Assembly: GCF_905163445.1 (NCBI RefSeq)
Contig: NC_053202.1
Coordinates: 5,518,001-5,582,000, forward strand
Source: Pararge aegeria
Lineage: Eukaryota; Arthropoda; Insecta; Lepidoptera; Nymphalidae
Direction: 5' to 3'
Length of the DNA stretch: 64,000 bases
Under the pieces are notes generated by a model. The model saw only the letters and a program-made list of their open reading frames with translations, was not told the origin of the DNA and did no database searches. Positions within the stretch are counted from its first letter, which is position 1. The number at the start of each line of letters is the position of its first letter. The position numbers and the translations under genes were made by a program. Below are positions 44,640-55,036 of this stretch, piece after piece.

Positions 44640-44969
44640 TTTTAAGAGTTATAAAAAGCCTACCCTTAAGTATTTATAACTCGTAATTGAGATTTTTATA
44701 ACTCTTAAAATGCCTATTCTTGAGTTTTTCATAACTCGTACTGAGATATTCTTCATTTTATACCATCTGCATACCCTCTATGCGAGCCACTGCTTCAGGT
44801 TTGATAGAATGGGCGGGCGATATTTTCTTCACGAGGAAAGGACAAAATTTTATATTCTTCCGCAGCTTTATCAACTCTCCCGAGCATTGGCGCACAAGTG
44901 GAAATAATATACATTTTTTTCATTTTATATCATCTGCATACCCTGTGCATACCCTCTATGCACGCCACT
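44640..44969. mobile_element. hAT-type MITE fragments (two right ends)
   Basis: A diverged, internally duplicated body with TTATAACTC motifs ends GCGAGCCACTG at 44792. A second right end, ATCATCTGCATACCCTGTGC...GCACGCCACTC, ends at 44969. Between them is a piece shared with the MITE at 38663. Confidence 0.65.
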
Positions 44970-45324
44970 CCGCCTGTTCTGGGAACTCGTTGGAGAGGCC
45001 GTTTTAGAACAAACGTGCTCTCCGAGGCACGGGGTTGACATTGCCAATTTTTTAACTCCAGACTTGAACTTACTAGGAATCCTTAAACAGAAAAAAGATA
45101 CTAACTGCTAGTTTTAATAAAGGGATATTTCCTTAAAAAATTGTTGCAAGTCTCACAAAGAGGGTCAGGTATTTTCTCCGTATAAAAAGGTCGTCAAAAA
45201 TTGGATGCGACGTTAGTTTACATGATTTTTTTGTATATTATAACTTTAAAAGGTCGTAAGTTTGACCTACCTGGCTCTGTGGTGAGCGAATAACTGTAAA
45301 AAGATGTTGAAAAAGATCCATCTG

Positions 45325-45467
45325 CTGAATTTCTAGCCGGCTCTTCTCGGTAAAATCTGCCTTCCGAAACGGTGTTAGAGTCACTCCAAATAGACTGACT
45401 TGACGTTTCAAAAGTCCTTATACACTGGGCCTACTTGAAATAAATGAATTTTGAATTTGAACTTTGA
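45325..45467 (+). repeat. CR1-like LINE 3' end
   Basis: GCTGAATTTCTAGCCGGCTC...GACGTTTCAAAAGTCCTTATACACTGGGCC...AAATAAATGAATTTTGAATTTGAA, the same 3' UTR as the element at 42577 but in plus orientation. Confidence 0.7.
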
Positions 45468-45554
45468 GCCTTCGATCCCAAGTTTGATCAAAGCAGGAGA
45501 AGTTTCGAAATTTTTAATTTCATAATTCTCTCTGTCTGGTTTGTTCCCAACAAA

Positions 45555-45725
45555 CGGCTTCGGCCGTGGGTTATTACCGTTTACCGATACAGACATTCCG
45601 CCAAGCGATTTAGCGTTCCGGTACGATGCCACATCAAAACCGATTATGGGTTTAATATTACTACCATACACCTAACAGAGACAGATTGCAGTCAAGTAAT
45701 AAGTTGTAGTGTAATAAAAAAAAAT
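45555..45725 (+). repeat. SINE family C, 5' truncated
   Basis: GGCTTCGGCCGTGGGTTATTACC, AGCGATTTAGCGTTCCGGTACGATG, GATTGCAGTCAAG, and GTAGTGTAATAAAAAAAAA tail. Confidence 0.7.
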
Positions 45726-46105
45726 CGGTTACAGATAGACACTTCAATTTTATTTTTTTGTATGCTTACAGATAATATATTTAAAGAAAGACTACCCATT
45801 CTCAAAGCCATAAAAAGTTTAATAAGAATTCTTTCTTTCTAGAAAAAGTATTTGCTATCTTGAAAACAGGTTACTTGTACAACCTTTTTAACCGTCAAAG
45901 GGCGTAAAGGTATTTATCTGAGTATAGGCATATACTTACTTGTTATTGTATAAAAAGGTTTACTTCCAGTTTTAATATTACGTTTTGATTCAGTGAGCTT
46001 ACAAATACAGTAACATATTAAATCAATGGCTTGATTACCACGCATATTTGGCGAGCTGTCATTTTTTACAATAAGTAATTTACAATTGACACTAGGAATA
46101 TATAA

Positions 46106-46390
46106 CGGTGATAGCCTAGTGGGTAAGGCTTCGAGTTTCCTATCGTGGAGACCAAGTTCGATCCGGCACGCACATCTTTTCGGAGTTGTATGCGTTTCTA
46201 ATTTAAACAATTTCTATATCACTTGCTTTAACGGTGAAGGAAAATATCGTGTCGAAACTTGCATGCCTGAGAGTTCTCCATAATGTTCTCAAATGCGTGT
46301 GAAGTCTTCCTATTCGCAATTGGCCAGCGTGGTAGATAGACTACGGCCTTCTCATTCTGAGAGAAGACCCGTGCCCGGTAGTGCGCAAAT
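46106..46390 (+). repeat. SINE family B
   Basis: ACGGTGATAGCCTAGTGGGTAAGG, AGTTCGATCC, body, and GAAGACCCGTGCCCGGTAGTG end. Confidence 0.75.
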
Positions 46391-46413
46391 TAACAATTAG
46401 ACGCAGTGAACAT

Positions 46414-46580
46414 TTCCTAGCTATGTGCGTTTCATGCAAATAAATATCACTTTCTGAGAGTTCAGAAAGCTCTCCATGTTCTCAAATGAGTATGAAGTCC
46501 ACCTGTCTGCACTTTGCCAGCGTAGTGGAATACGGCCGAAACCCTACTCATTCTGATGGTAAGGATTTAAAATGATGATG
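46414..46580 (+). repeat. SINE family B, second truncated copy
   Basis: TAGCTATGTGCGTTTCATGC...GTATGAAGTCCACCTGTCTGC...ACGGCCGAAACCCTACTCATTCTG...GATGATGATGAG tail, directly after the copy at 46106-46390. Confidence 0.65.
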
Positions 46581-47008
46581 ATGAGTTTGCGTTTGACTGC
46601 AATGTTTTTAAAACAATTTCTTTTGATAAAATCCCCTATTAACCGTAGTCATTAGCAGCTGGCCAATGGACCCAACTCGCTGATGCAATCTGGGCTGGCG
46701 GGCTTAGATAACGGACAACCTTAAAACATCGCACCACAAGTAATATGGCATTGACAACAACAACATTTTTCTTTGTTTTGTTACGGAGCATTTTATGTCA
46801 ATATTTTTTCTACTACCTAAGTTCTTATTTTGAAGCTCGATCGGCGTAGTGGACAGCGATCCTGCTTTCTGAGTCTTAGGCTGTGGGTTCGATACCCAAA
46901 ATTGGAAAATTTCCGTGTGATGATCATGAATGTTTTAGAGTGCCTGGGCGTTTTATGATATATACAAGATATGTCATGTAGGTATAACTATTTATGTATA
47001 TTATATGA

Positions 47009-47170
47009 ATGAATGAATGAATGAATGAATGAATGAATGAATACACTTTTATTGTACACCAAAGAAACAAAAAGTAGTTACAAAGATATAAATACAATCA
47101 GGAGAGTACAATTTGGTGGCCTTATCGCTACATAGCGATTTCTTCCAGGCAACCAATGGCGTAAAAGGAA
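47009..47170 (-). repeat. LINE 3' end with (GAAT)n tail nested in SINE A
   Basis: (GAAT)n at 47009-47040, ACACTTTTATTGTACACC, then GGTGGCCTTATCGCTACATAGCGATTTCTTCCAGGCAACC. Confidence 0.75.
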
Positions 47171-47214
47171 AAAACGTAGAAAAGAGGTAGGTGGTGCAAT
47201 AAATAAGATTTAAA

Positions 47215-47333
47215 AATTATACAAATATATAAATATAAATAAAATATATATATATATAAATATATATAAATATAACTATATATATATATAATATATATAA
47301 ATATAACTATATATATTATATGTATATTATATA
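47215..47333. repeat. (TA)n-rich repeat tract
   Basis: TATATAAATA and ATATATATAT units. Probably expanded from the SINE tail or the LINE junction. Confidence 0.6.
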
Positions 47334-47428
47334 TCAGTTATCTTCGTGACCATAACACAAGGTACGATTCTTTTGAGGTTAGATGGCGATGTGTGAATTG
47401 AAGTAGTATATTTATTTATTTCTAATTA

Positions 47429-48030
47429 CAGTCAAAACCGTTTATGGCGACATCGTTTAGAACAACATAGCGGTTAAATTGACCAAAATCAAAGGTCCTG
47501 GCTAAATGCTATAATGACTGCCTTATCGGAAAACATTGGTTTTTACGACATTGTTTACTACGACATACCGCATTAATAAACCACATTTGGTTAATGTTTT
47601 CGGAAAATTATATCTGTAGAACGACTGGTTCAGCTGTATTGTAAACAATTTAAATAGGTAACAGTATCAACATCTGGCACAGTATAATGGTCAATGGCTG
47701 TTATCGTAAAAGTAAACAAAGTTTAAGGTCTTTTATAATTCTTAGAAACAAAGCACATGCATGCCGTAGCCTTAAGGCCGGCTTCGTCATATCTCTTAAG
47801 TCAGTTTGTTACTTATCTTTACACAAGACGCACCATAACATATTGTTGAGTTAACTATGGAAATTGTAACAGGCCGCAAAAAAGAAAACAAATCAATATC
47901 GAAGAAAAATCGCGTATTACATATATGTATTATATTTCCTATTAATACCTGTCACCGGTTGTTACAACTATCGGTTTTTACGACTAAATATGAGTAGTCC
48001 CTTCGATGTCGTTATAACAGATTTTAACTT
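47429..48030. mobile_element. Pogo-type element, non-autonomous
   Basis: TIRs CAGTCAAAACCGTTTATGGCGACATCG and (reverse complement of the right end) AAGTTAAAATCTGTTATAACGACATCG. TA target duplications lie at 47427-47428 and 48031-48032. At 47857 an ATG opens MEIVTGRKKENKSISKKNRV, similar in style to the N-terminus of CENP-B/pogo transposases. Apart from this nothing of a transposase is left. This last point is inference from composition. Confidence 0.8.
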
Positions 48031-48086
48031 TATTTTAATTGAAATTAGTTTTTTTTAATTTTTTGGAAGAAAGAGGCCATAAGATG

Positions 48087-48292
48087 CAGTGGTGTTCATA
48101 GAGGGTATGCTAAGGGTATGCAGATGATATAAAATGAACAAAATCACCAGTACGAGTTATAAATACTTAAGGGTGGCTTTTTATAACTCTTACAATGCCT
48201 ATCATATATAAGTTTTTTATAAATCGGACTGGAAATTTTCTTCATTTTATATCATCTATATACCCTGTGCATACCCTCTATGCACGCCACAG
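48087..48292. mobile_element. hAT-type MITE, exact 8-bp target duplication
   Basis: Long inverted repeats (CAGTGGTGTTCATAGAGGGTATG... mirrored by ...CATACCCTCTATGCACGCCACAG). Exact flanking duplicates ATAAGATG lie at 48079-48086 and 48293-48300. Nearly the whole 206-bp element folds back on itself. Confidence 0.92.
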
Positions 48293-48631
48293 ATAAGATG
48301 TTAATCCATCCATAAGTCAAAGACAAAACAGGTTCCAATACCAAAAACAAAAAAAATAACCTTTTCGGAATTACAAAGACTAACGTTTGGTAGCTGGTGT
48401 TTGACTCTACAGAAACCCGTTTGCCCTTTTTCGTGGTCAGTGCATCCATACTAATATTACTTATGTGAAAGCGTGTTTGTATGTTATAAGCGTGTATAGT
48501 TTTTATATTAATTATTGAAGATTTAAGCAGATAACCCACTTGATGTTAAGTAGAGACCAACGCCCATGAAGAGAGCAACACTTCCCATCGCAGAAACACA
48601 CACTAAAAATTTCCATCCTGTGTCCACCAAC

Positions 48632-48835
48632 TAGTGGCGTGCATAGAGGGTATGCGCAGGGTATGCAGATGATATAAAATGAAGAAAATCTCCAGTACGA
48701 GTTATAAATACTTGAGTTAAAGCTTTTTATAACTCTTACAATGCCTTTACTTAGGATTTTTATAACACGTACTGGAGATTTTCTTCATTTTATATCATCT
48801 GCATACCCTGTGCATACCCTCTATGTACGCCACTG
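48632..48835. mobile_element. hAT-type MITE, near-identical sister
   Basis: TAGTGGCGTGCATAGAGGGT at the left and CATACCCTCTATGTACGCCACTG at the right. Flanking CCACCAAC and TCACCAAC match at 7 of 8 positions. Same long fold-back body as 48087-48292. Confidence 0.9.
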
Positions 48836-48905
48836 TCACCAACCTAAGACGTAGATGTTAACCCTCATTTGCCATTTATTATAACAACTACGTCCAGGCA
48901 CATTA

Positions 48906-49172
48906 GACGGCCGATTGGCGCAGTGGGCAGCGACCCTGCTTTCTGAGCCAAGGCCGTGGGTTCGATTCCCACAACTGGACAATGTTTGTGTGATGAACAT
49001 GAATTTTTTTCAGTGTCTGGGTGTTTATTTATATATTATAAGTATTTACGTATATTATTCATATAATTGACTTATGAATTCAGTTATCTTAGTACCCATA
49101 ACACAAGCTATGCTTACTTTGGGGCTAGATGGCGATGTGTGTATTGTCGTAGTATATTATATTTATTTATTT
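48906..49172 (+). repeat. SINE family A, best preserved copy
   Basis: GACGGCCGATTGGCGCAGTG (A box), GTGGGTTCGATTCCCAC (B box), GTTATCTTAGTACCCATAACACAAGC and GGGGCTAGATGGCGATGTGTGTATTGTCGTAG, with a TTTATTTATTTA tail. Confidence 0.9.
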
Positions 49173-49204
49173 ACCATAGCAATGCTGCTTGGTAGAAATG
49201 ATAT

Positions 49205-49495
49205 AGACCTCCCAAGCGCAGCGGTGAGCGCTGTAAATTTAAGTAGGAGGTCCCGGGTTTGATTCCCGGCAGGGCAATTTGGGAATTTATAATTTCTTAA
49301 TTTTCTCTGGTCTGGTAGGCTTTGGCCGTGGCTAGTCACCACCCTACCGACAAAGACGTGCCGGTAAGCGATTTAGTGTGTCGGTGTGATTCGGGGTATG
49401 ACTACCATACTCCGTAACAGGTTAGCCCGCTACCATGTTATACTGCATCATCACTTACCACCAGGTGAGATTTTAGTCAAGGGCTAACTAAATAA
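49205..49495 (+). repeat. SINE family C, nearly complete with tRNA-like head
   Basis: CCCAAGCGCAGCGGTGAGCG (A-box region), CCCGGGTTTGATTCCCGGCAG (B box), CTTTGGCCGTGGCTAGTCACC, TAGCCCGCTACCATG and GGGCTAACTAAATAATGG. It lies 30 bp after SINE A. Confidence 0.85.
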
Positions 49496-49689
49496 TGGCG
49501 GTAGTATTCCTCCGAAGAGCTTTGTCACAAAAAACTCTACGGCTACTAAATTCCATCGGTTTAACCACTGCACTAATGCACGGAAATCAGCAAACGACAG
49601 ATTAAATCCTTTTAACTGGCATAGGATAATTTGATCTCGGAATATCACCCGATAAAAAACATTACTGCAAAACCTCTCTAGAAATTTTA

Positions 49690-49905
49690 TGTAAAGGTTA
49701 TATATAAATTTAAAATCAAATTCAATAATGTTTTATTCGTGTAGACCTTATTACAGGCACTTATGAAGCGTTCATACATTTAACATGTCACACTAATGTT
49801 AGTGATGGTGGTAACTGCATTCGTTAACTTGAAACTAAAGCTAGGAGGGTTCCAAACGCGCCCTGGTCTTTGAAAAGCCCACAACAAACTTAGCCTGGTT
49901 TTATG
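49690..49905 (-). repeat. LINE 3' end (TTTGAC-tail family)
   Basis: AATCAAATTCAATAATGTTTT...GGCACTTATGAAGCGTTCATAC...GAGGGTTCCAAACGCGCCCTGGTC...CCCACAACAAACTTAGCC. Confidence 0.7.
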
Positions 49906-50267
49906 TGTAACGGTTGGTTGCTTTAAGAAAAACATAGAAAACCTCGTATATCGGGACAAAAAAATCCTGCGAGATTTTCGGAAAGGCAATAAAAAACGCG
50001 TACGAAGTCGCAAGCAGCTGCTAGTACACAAAATTTTACTTTATTTTTAGCACATTCTTTCTTTTTCCAGTGAGGTGAGGTAGATCCTTGAACTCAAAAA
50101 TTTATAATAATTGTATTATTTTTGGCGCTCCTCGCAAGTTTAAAAATACTCGAACATTATTTATTTATAATCCAACTTACGAGAAATAAGGATTTCATTA
50201 TAAACTTATTTGTTTTAATATACAAAACATTTTTTTTCATTTCTGGCTACTGGATGTTTTTCTCACC

Positions 50268-50542
50268 TTTGGTAAGTGGTGATGCCGTCTAAGATGTTAG
50301 CGGGCTAACCTGTCAAGGATTATGGTAGTCATACCCCTAATCTGTTTCTACGCGACATCGCACCGGAAGTCTAAATCGCTTAGCGGCACGTTTTTGTCGG
50401 TAAGATTGTAACTAGCGATGGCCAAAGCCTTCCACCGGACCAGACCAGAGAAAATTCAGTCATTATAAATTCCCAAACTGCCCGCACGGAAGTCGAACCC
50501 TGGACCTCCTACCTAAATTCACAGCGCTAACCGTTGCGCCAG
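50268..50542 (-). repeat. SINE family C, nearly complete
   Basis: The reverse complement carries GGTAAGTGGTGATGCCGTC, ATCGCACCGGAAGTCTAAATCGC and, at the head, TCACAGCGCTAACCGTTGCGCC. Confidence 0.8.
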
Positions 50543-50596
50543 GTAGGTTGTTATAAATACAGTATTGATAAGTGGTTAATTATGGTGATGGTGTTC

Positions 50597-50845
50597 AATC
50601 ATCATCATCATCACATCAACCGGTCCACTACAGAACACGGGTCCCATAATGAGAAGGGGTTAAGGCCGTAGTCCACCACGCTGGTCCAGTGCGGATTGGT
50701 GGACTCCACACACTTTTGAGAACATTATGTAGAACTCTCAGGCATGCAGGTTTACTTAGAAAAGTTAGCGGTGCGTGCTGGGATTCGAACTCGGCCCCCC
50801 ATAAGTGAAGTCGAGCACCTAACCAATGCGATATCAGCACTTCCA
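50597..50845 (-). repeat. SINE family B
   Basis: (ATC)n, CACAGAACACGGGTCCCATAATGAG...CTGGGATTCGAACTCGGCCCC...AACCAATGCGATATCAGCACTT, head missing little. Confidence 0.8.
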
Positions 50846-51064
50846 TCCTACGCTGTGGATGATTAATGCTTTAGTTGAATATGGCAAAAATTAAGCTTTG
50901 AATACATCTCGTTAGTGTCTCTAACCTGGCGTCCTTTATGAATCAACGCGAGAGGTTTTCCAACGCGATAATATGACAATATGTCATACAAAAATTATTC
51001 CAAGTTTCCGACATTTTTATTACCCACTTCATCATTATTTTTGTTGCTTATATATTTTGTATAG

Positions 51065-51260
51065 GTTCTGTAGCTTTTGCCGGCGACTTAGTCCGTTTTT
51101 TCGATACTTGAAAAATCTATAATTACCATGGCTATGTTTTTATACGCCCCGGGAACTTTACCCTGTAGTTTTCCGAGAATAAAATGTAGAATATGCTTAT
51201 CTCCAAAGTATCGACTCCTCGGTACAATGCTTGCGCCAAGTATTGCTAATAAACAAATAA
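51065..51260 (-). repeat. Dispersed repeat (CGACTTAGTCCG type)
   Basis: GCCGGCGACTTAGTCCGTTT and related pieces as in the Lepidoptera-type repeats. Fragmentary. Confidence 0.4.
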
Positions 51261-51309
51261 GCAAACGTCTGGTTCGCAACACTTTTGCGATATTACAATT
51301 ATTATAAGG

Positions 51310-51371
51310 TAGTATGGATCTAAAAGACCTATCCAGCCAGCAGTGGACGTTCATCGGTTGATATGATGATG
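51310..51371 (+). repeat. RTE/SINE 3' end with (GAT)n tail
   Basis: AAGACCTATCCAGCCAGCAGTGGACGTTCATCGGTTGATATGATGATGATGATG. The tail received the MITE at 51380. Confidence 0.65.
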
Positions 51372-51379
51372 ATGATGGA

Positions 51380-51492
51380 CAGTGGCGTGCACTACATACA
51401 TGCACAAAAGCACTGCCTACCAAAATTATTTTATATAGCTGCATGTATCTGCTTCATGCATACCCTGACCGAAGACAATGTGCAAGCCACTG
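51380..51492. mobile_element. Short hAT-type MITE, exact 8-bp duplication
   Basis: CAGTGGCGTGCACTACATAC...CAATGTGCAAGCCACTG with ATGATGGA at 51372-51379 and 51493-51500. The body is 113 bp, a derivative of the family. Confidence 0.88.
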
Positions 51493-51894
51493 ATGATGGA
51501 TTTACTCGAATCTACTGAGTCTTACTGAGTTTGGAATGTTTAAAAAAATTAACGCAATAAAATTCGGCTCCAGTAGATTTATAATACACGGTGACTTTTT
51601 TGTCTCTTAAAACAATGACGACAAATTAAGTTAATCTTTGCAATGTCTATTCATTGGTTAAAGAAATAATAACCAAATGAAATAATTAAGATAATTAAAT
51701 TGAAAGTTTTGTCATAAGAAGCATCCTATACCGACTGCAACCGGCGTGTCGCGGAGGCGATATCGTTTCACGCGGCATAGATAAATATCCGGTTAGGTAA
51801 TTCTATGATTCCGTATTTATGCCGAATTTGATGTTTTTTTATCATTGATATAGCAAACTTCATTCATTTTGAGTACATAGAGCTTCTGTTACTT

Positions 51895-52380
51895 ATGCTT
51901 GGATTCTCTGACCGTGGATCTTGACCAAATCAGAAATGAAGAGATCCGTAAAAGAACCAGAGTCACATAACTCAACGGAGTTAACTCGCAAATTCGCGTA
52001 GCTGAAGTGGCAATGGATGGAACACATAGCTCGGAGAAAACGATTAACGTCGGGCAGTGGCGTGCATAGAGTGTATGCACTGGGTATGCAGATGATCTAA
52101 AGTGAAGAAAATCTCCTCAGAGTTATAAAAAACTTAAGGGTAGGCACAGTAAGAGTTATAAAAAGCCTACCCTTGAGTATTTATAACTCGTACTGGTGAT
52201 GTTCTTTTTTTATATGTCCACACCGTGGAAAGAACAGTGTAAGTAGATCCCACGAGGTGGACAGACGACATTAAATGAGTCACAGGGAGCTAAGCGGCAC
52301 AAAACAGTGGTGAGTTAAAATCCCTACAAAAGACCAGCACATGACGTCATGTGATTTTGATGATGATGATGATGAGCTAC
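51895..52380 (+). pseudogene. RTE-type LINE C-terminal region, interrupted by MITE
   Basis: Upstream of the MITE the plus strand reads LTVDLDQIRNEEIRKRTRVT, matching the IRNEEIRRRTRVT segment of RTE-type reverse transcriptase proteins. After the MITE (52055-~52216) the text RWTDDIK-like (CCACGAGGTGGACAGACGACATTAAA) continues, ending in TTTTGATGATGATGATGATG. It is frame-broken in several places. Confidence 0.75.
52055..52216. mobile_element. hAT-type MITE nested in RTE LINE
   Basis: CAGTGGCGTGCATAGAGTGT left end, GTATGCAGATGAT and TTATAACTCGTACTGG in the body. The right end is lost, and the element runs into the LINE sequence near 52216. Confidence 0.75.
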
Positions 52381-52439
52381 TGCATATCGGATAAGGTACT
52401 ATCGAATTTTAGTTAATACGTAACTTAATTCAGATAGAA

Positions 52440-53300
52440 TGGACAGACGGCCAGACGAAAAGCAGGATGGACGGACGGACGCCAATCGGAGGGAATGATA
52501 AAATATTGTTTCGTCGGTCAAACTTTAGACCTCGGTTCGCTTCGGTCAATGTTACTGGTAACATTACTAATTGCTTATTGGTGTCTTTGTACCTTGAAAG
52601 TTTGAACAATTACATGGCTCGGAGTCAAACCAGCGACCCGTGTTAAGTGTGCCAGTTAAGCCTTGCACATTAATTATACCCTATTTACATCGGTGCCTCA
52701 ATCTATAGTCCACTGTTGGGCAAAACATTATGAGATTCTATGGGCATATATATTATGGGCATTCGTATGAGAATGAATTTTGCGGTTGGGACTATTTGCT
52801 TCCTGCGACTATTTATAAGCCGTCTGTACAAAAAGACACGGGTGAACCAACGTTGGTCCACGGGGACCAACGCTGTGGGACCCAATTTTCAATCAGCTTC
52901 TAGCTGTGCTCCATTGATACTAAAGAACTTTTAACGCCGTACTGCTGAGCTCAGGGCTTGTCTCTAATAGTAGAGCTGAATTTAGAGCTTAAACCCACCA
53001 CGCTGCTTCTGCACAGATGTTTTTTTTTTAATTTTTATAATATGCTAGTGATAATAAGAACCGGGGACACAGAGTGACCGTGCACAACGAGGTCCGAGGT
53101 AAAATTTCCAATTGCTTAATCCCGAAAGACTGAAAATTTCATGAAATAAAAACCCAATTTTTCGCTTGACCGTATCGAATCCAAAACCTCGGTATCATAC
53201 TCACCAGTGAACCAACGAGGCATTTAATGTAGCGTAATATATTAGTGAAACGGTGAAGAATAATTCAATTTTGTACATGTGTTTTATAATAATAAACGGA
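52440..53300. other. Intergenic, no gene seen
   Basis: A GGACGGACGGACG tract (~52,470-52,480) and unassigned AT-rich sequence. The 60-64 codon frames at 52703-52934 are not supported as genes. Confidence 0.45.
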
Positions 53301-53530
53301 AAACACTAATTGGTCATTATAATGCAATCCTGTCATGTCATGCTTTATCCCAAACCGGTTTCGCAGCGGTCAAATCTGGGTTTTCCAGCAAAAAAATTTA
53401 GTCACATCACACATCATTTCCATATATGTATATATCATACTTGTTTACTATTTACTGGTAGGTACGGTAGCCTCATTTTCGAACCCTATATTTACATATA
53501 TAAACAACATATTTACATATATTTTTGAAA

Positions 53531-53710
53531 CAGTCAATCTGTTTGTAGTGACTCTACCAACAGTTTGGAAGGAAGTACCACTGAGAAGAGCCGGCTAGAA
53601 ATTCAGTAGTTGCTCTTTTCCAACATCATTTTATAGTTTAACAATCTTTAGATTTTTTCTGTTTTGTGAGAGATGAGAGCGGTGTGGCCTGCTTCCAAGC
53701 AGCTTTGTCG
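53531..53710 (-). repeat. CR1-like LINE 3' end
   Basis: CAGTCAATCTGTTTGTAGTGACTCTACC...GGCTAGAAATTCAGTAGTTGC...TTTTGTGAGAGATGAGAGC. Confidence 0.65.
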
Positions 53711-54299
53711 TTAAAATTCAATATACATCGTCACTATTTCAACGTTATGCCACTTACTAGTCACACTTAATGTTATAACTTTAAATAACATTCATCATAA
53801 ATTTAGTCATTTTTTAATTGAAAGGTGTTGTGGAGGGTGTTCTGAGCTATTTTTTATGAAAATCGGTCCAAGATGGCCGCCGTCACAAAATTGCGGATTA
53901 TATATTTCTCCAGAACTCCCTCAATAAGAGTATCAAATGACTAGTAAAATAATGTAAACGATATTGAAAGTCGAGGGATTTCGAAATTTTTAATTTATAT
54001 TTTATTTATGAAGGACTGTTTGATTGATTTTGCTACTAAAGCCAATAGAAATATGTCAGATAAGATTAAAAAAATAGCGTTTCGCGCTTAACTATTAATG
54101 AATAGTTTATAATTGATTGTTATTGTTATAAGTTTCTTTGTAGTTATAATAATTGAGGTCGCGGAATTAACCTTAACCTGGTACCTACCGGTTATTTAAC
54201 CATTACTGGAGCTTGAAAGACGAAAATGTTTTTATTGTGTAACTATGACCCAGTTTAGATAATTAGGAATATTCAATATCAATGTCTGCGAACACAAAA

Positions 54300-54850
54300 A
54301 GTTGCTTTTAATAATCCTACCGACAAAGACGCCGCTAAACAATTTAGTGTTCCGGTGCGATGTCGCGTAGAAACCAATTAATTAGGGGTATGACTACCAC
54401 TCTCCCTAACAGGAACAGTGAGCTCTGTGAATTTAAGCAGGAGGTTTCGGGTTCGATTCCCAGCAAGGGCAATTTAGGAATTTATAATTTCTGATTTTTT
54501 TCTGGTCTGTCTGGGGAGGCTTTGGCCGTGGCTAGTTACCACCCTACCGACAATGACGTGCAGCTAAGACGTGCGTGCGTACAACCAGGTGAGATTAAAG
54601 TCCAGGGTTTGAGATACAAGGTTTTATCTACTCGGCATCTTAGAAGCAACCTTGGTTTACTTAATAGATATTCCAAAATGAGGTTTAGTCAAAATATGAG
54701 TTTAGTCAACAGCTAGCACATGACTGCAATCTCACCAGGTGGTGAGTGATAATTAAGAGTATGACTACCGCACTCCCTAATAGCTCGCTGCCATCTTAGA
54801 CTGCATCGTCACTTACCACTAGGTGATATTGCAGTCACGGACTAACTTGT
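54300..54850 (+). repeat. SINE family C pieces
   Basis: Two or three fragments: CTACCGACAAAGACGCCGCTAAAC...GGTATGACTACCACTCTCC, then head-like CAGTGAGCTCTGTGAATTTAAGCAGG, B-box GGGTTCGATTCCC and GGCTTTGGCCGTGGCTAGTTACC, and a diverged tail at 54,700-54,850. Confidence 0.65.
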
Positions 54851-54949
54851 AGTGAAAAAAACACTACCGTATGCGTTTAGATCAGCCATAAAATGCCTTT
54901 TTATTGGCACGACACAAATCTTAGACTTAAGCTATTAATAATTAAGTAC

Positions 54950-55036
54950 TAAATGTTTAAGTTACTCCGTATGTAAGTCTGTTTGTGTTGTTCTGATAAA
55001 TAAACAAATTCTATTCTATTCTATTCTATTCTACAA
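54950..55036. repeat. LINE tail with (TTCTA)n
   Basis: ATTAAGTACTAAATGTTTAAGTTACTCC...AAACAAATTCTATTCTATTCTATTCTATTCTA, a pentamer-repeat 3' tail. Confidence 0.6.

Larger units (their letters stand above)
46833..47416 (+). repeat. SINE family A interrupted by a LINE 3' end
   Basis: The 5' part at 46833-47008 (GATCGGCGTAGTGGACAGCG, GGGTTCGATACCCA) resumes at about 47334-47416 (CAGTTATCTTCGTGACCATAACACAAGG...GATGGCGATGTGTG). The block between is a LINE 3' end and expanded TA repeats. Confidence 0.8.

Noticed and set aside
51730..51790. GC-richer stretch as a promoter
   Set aside because: No TATA, initiator or donor arrangement could be found. Composition alone is not enough.
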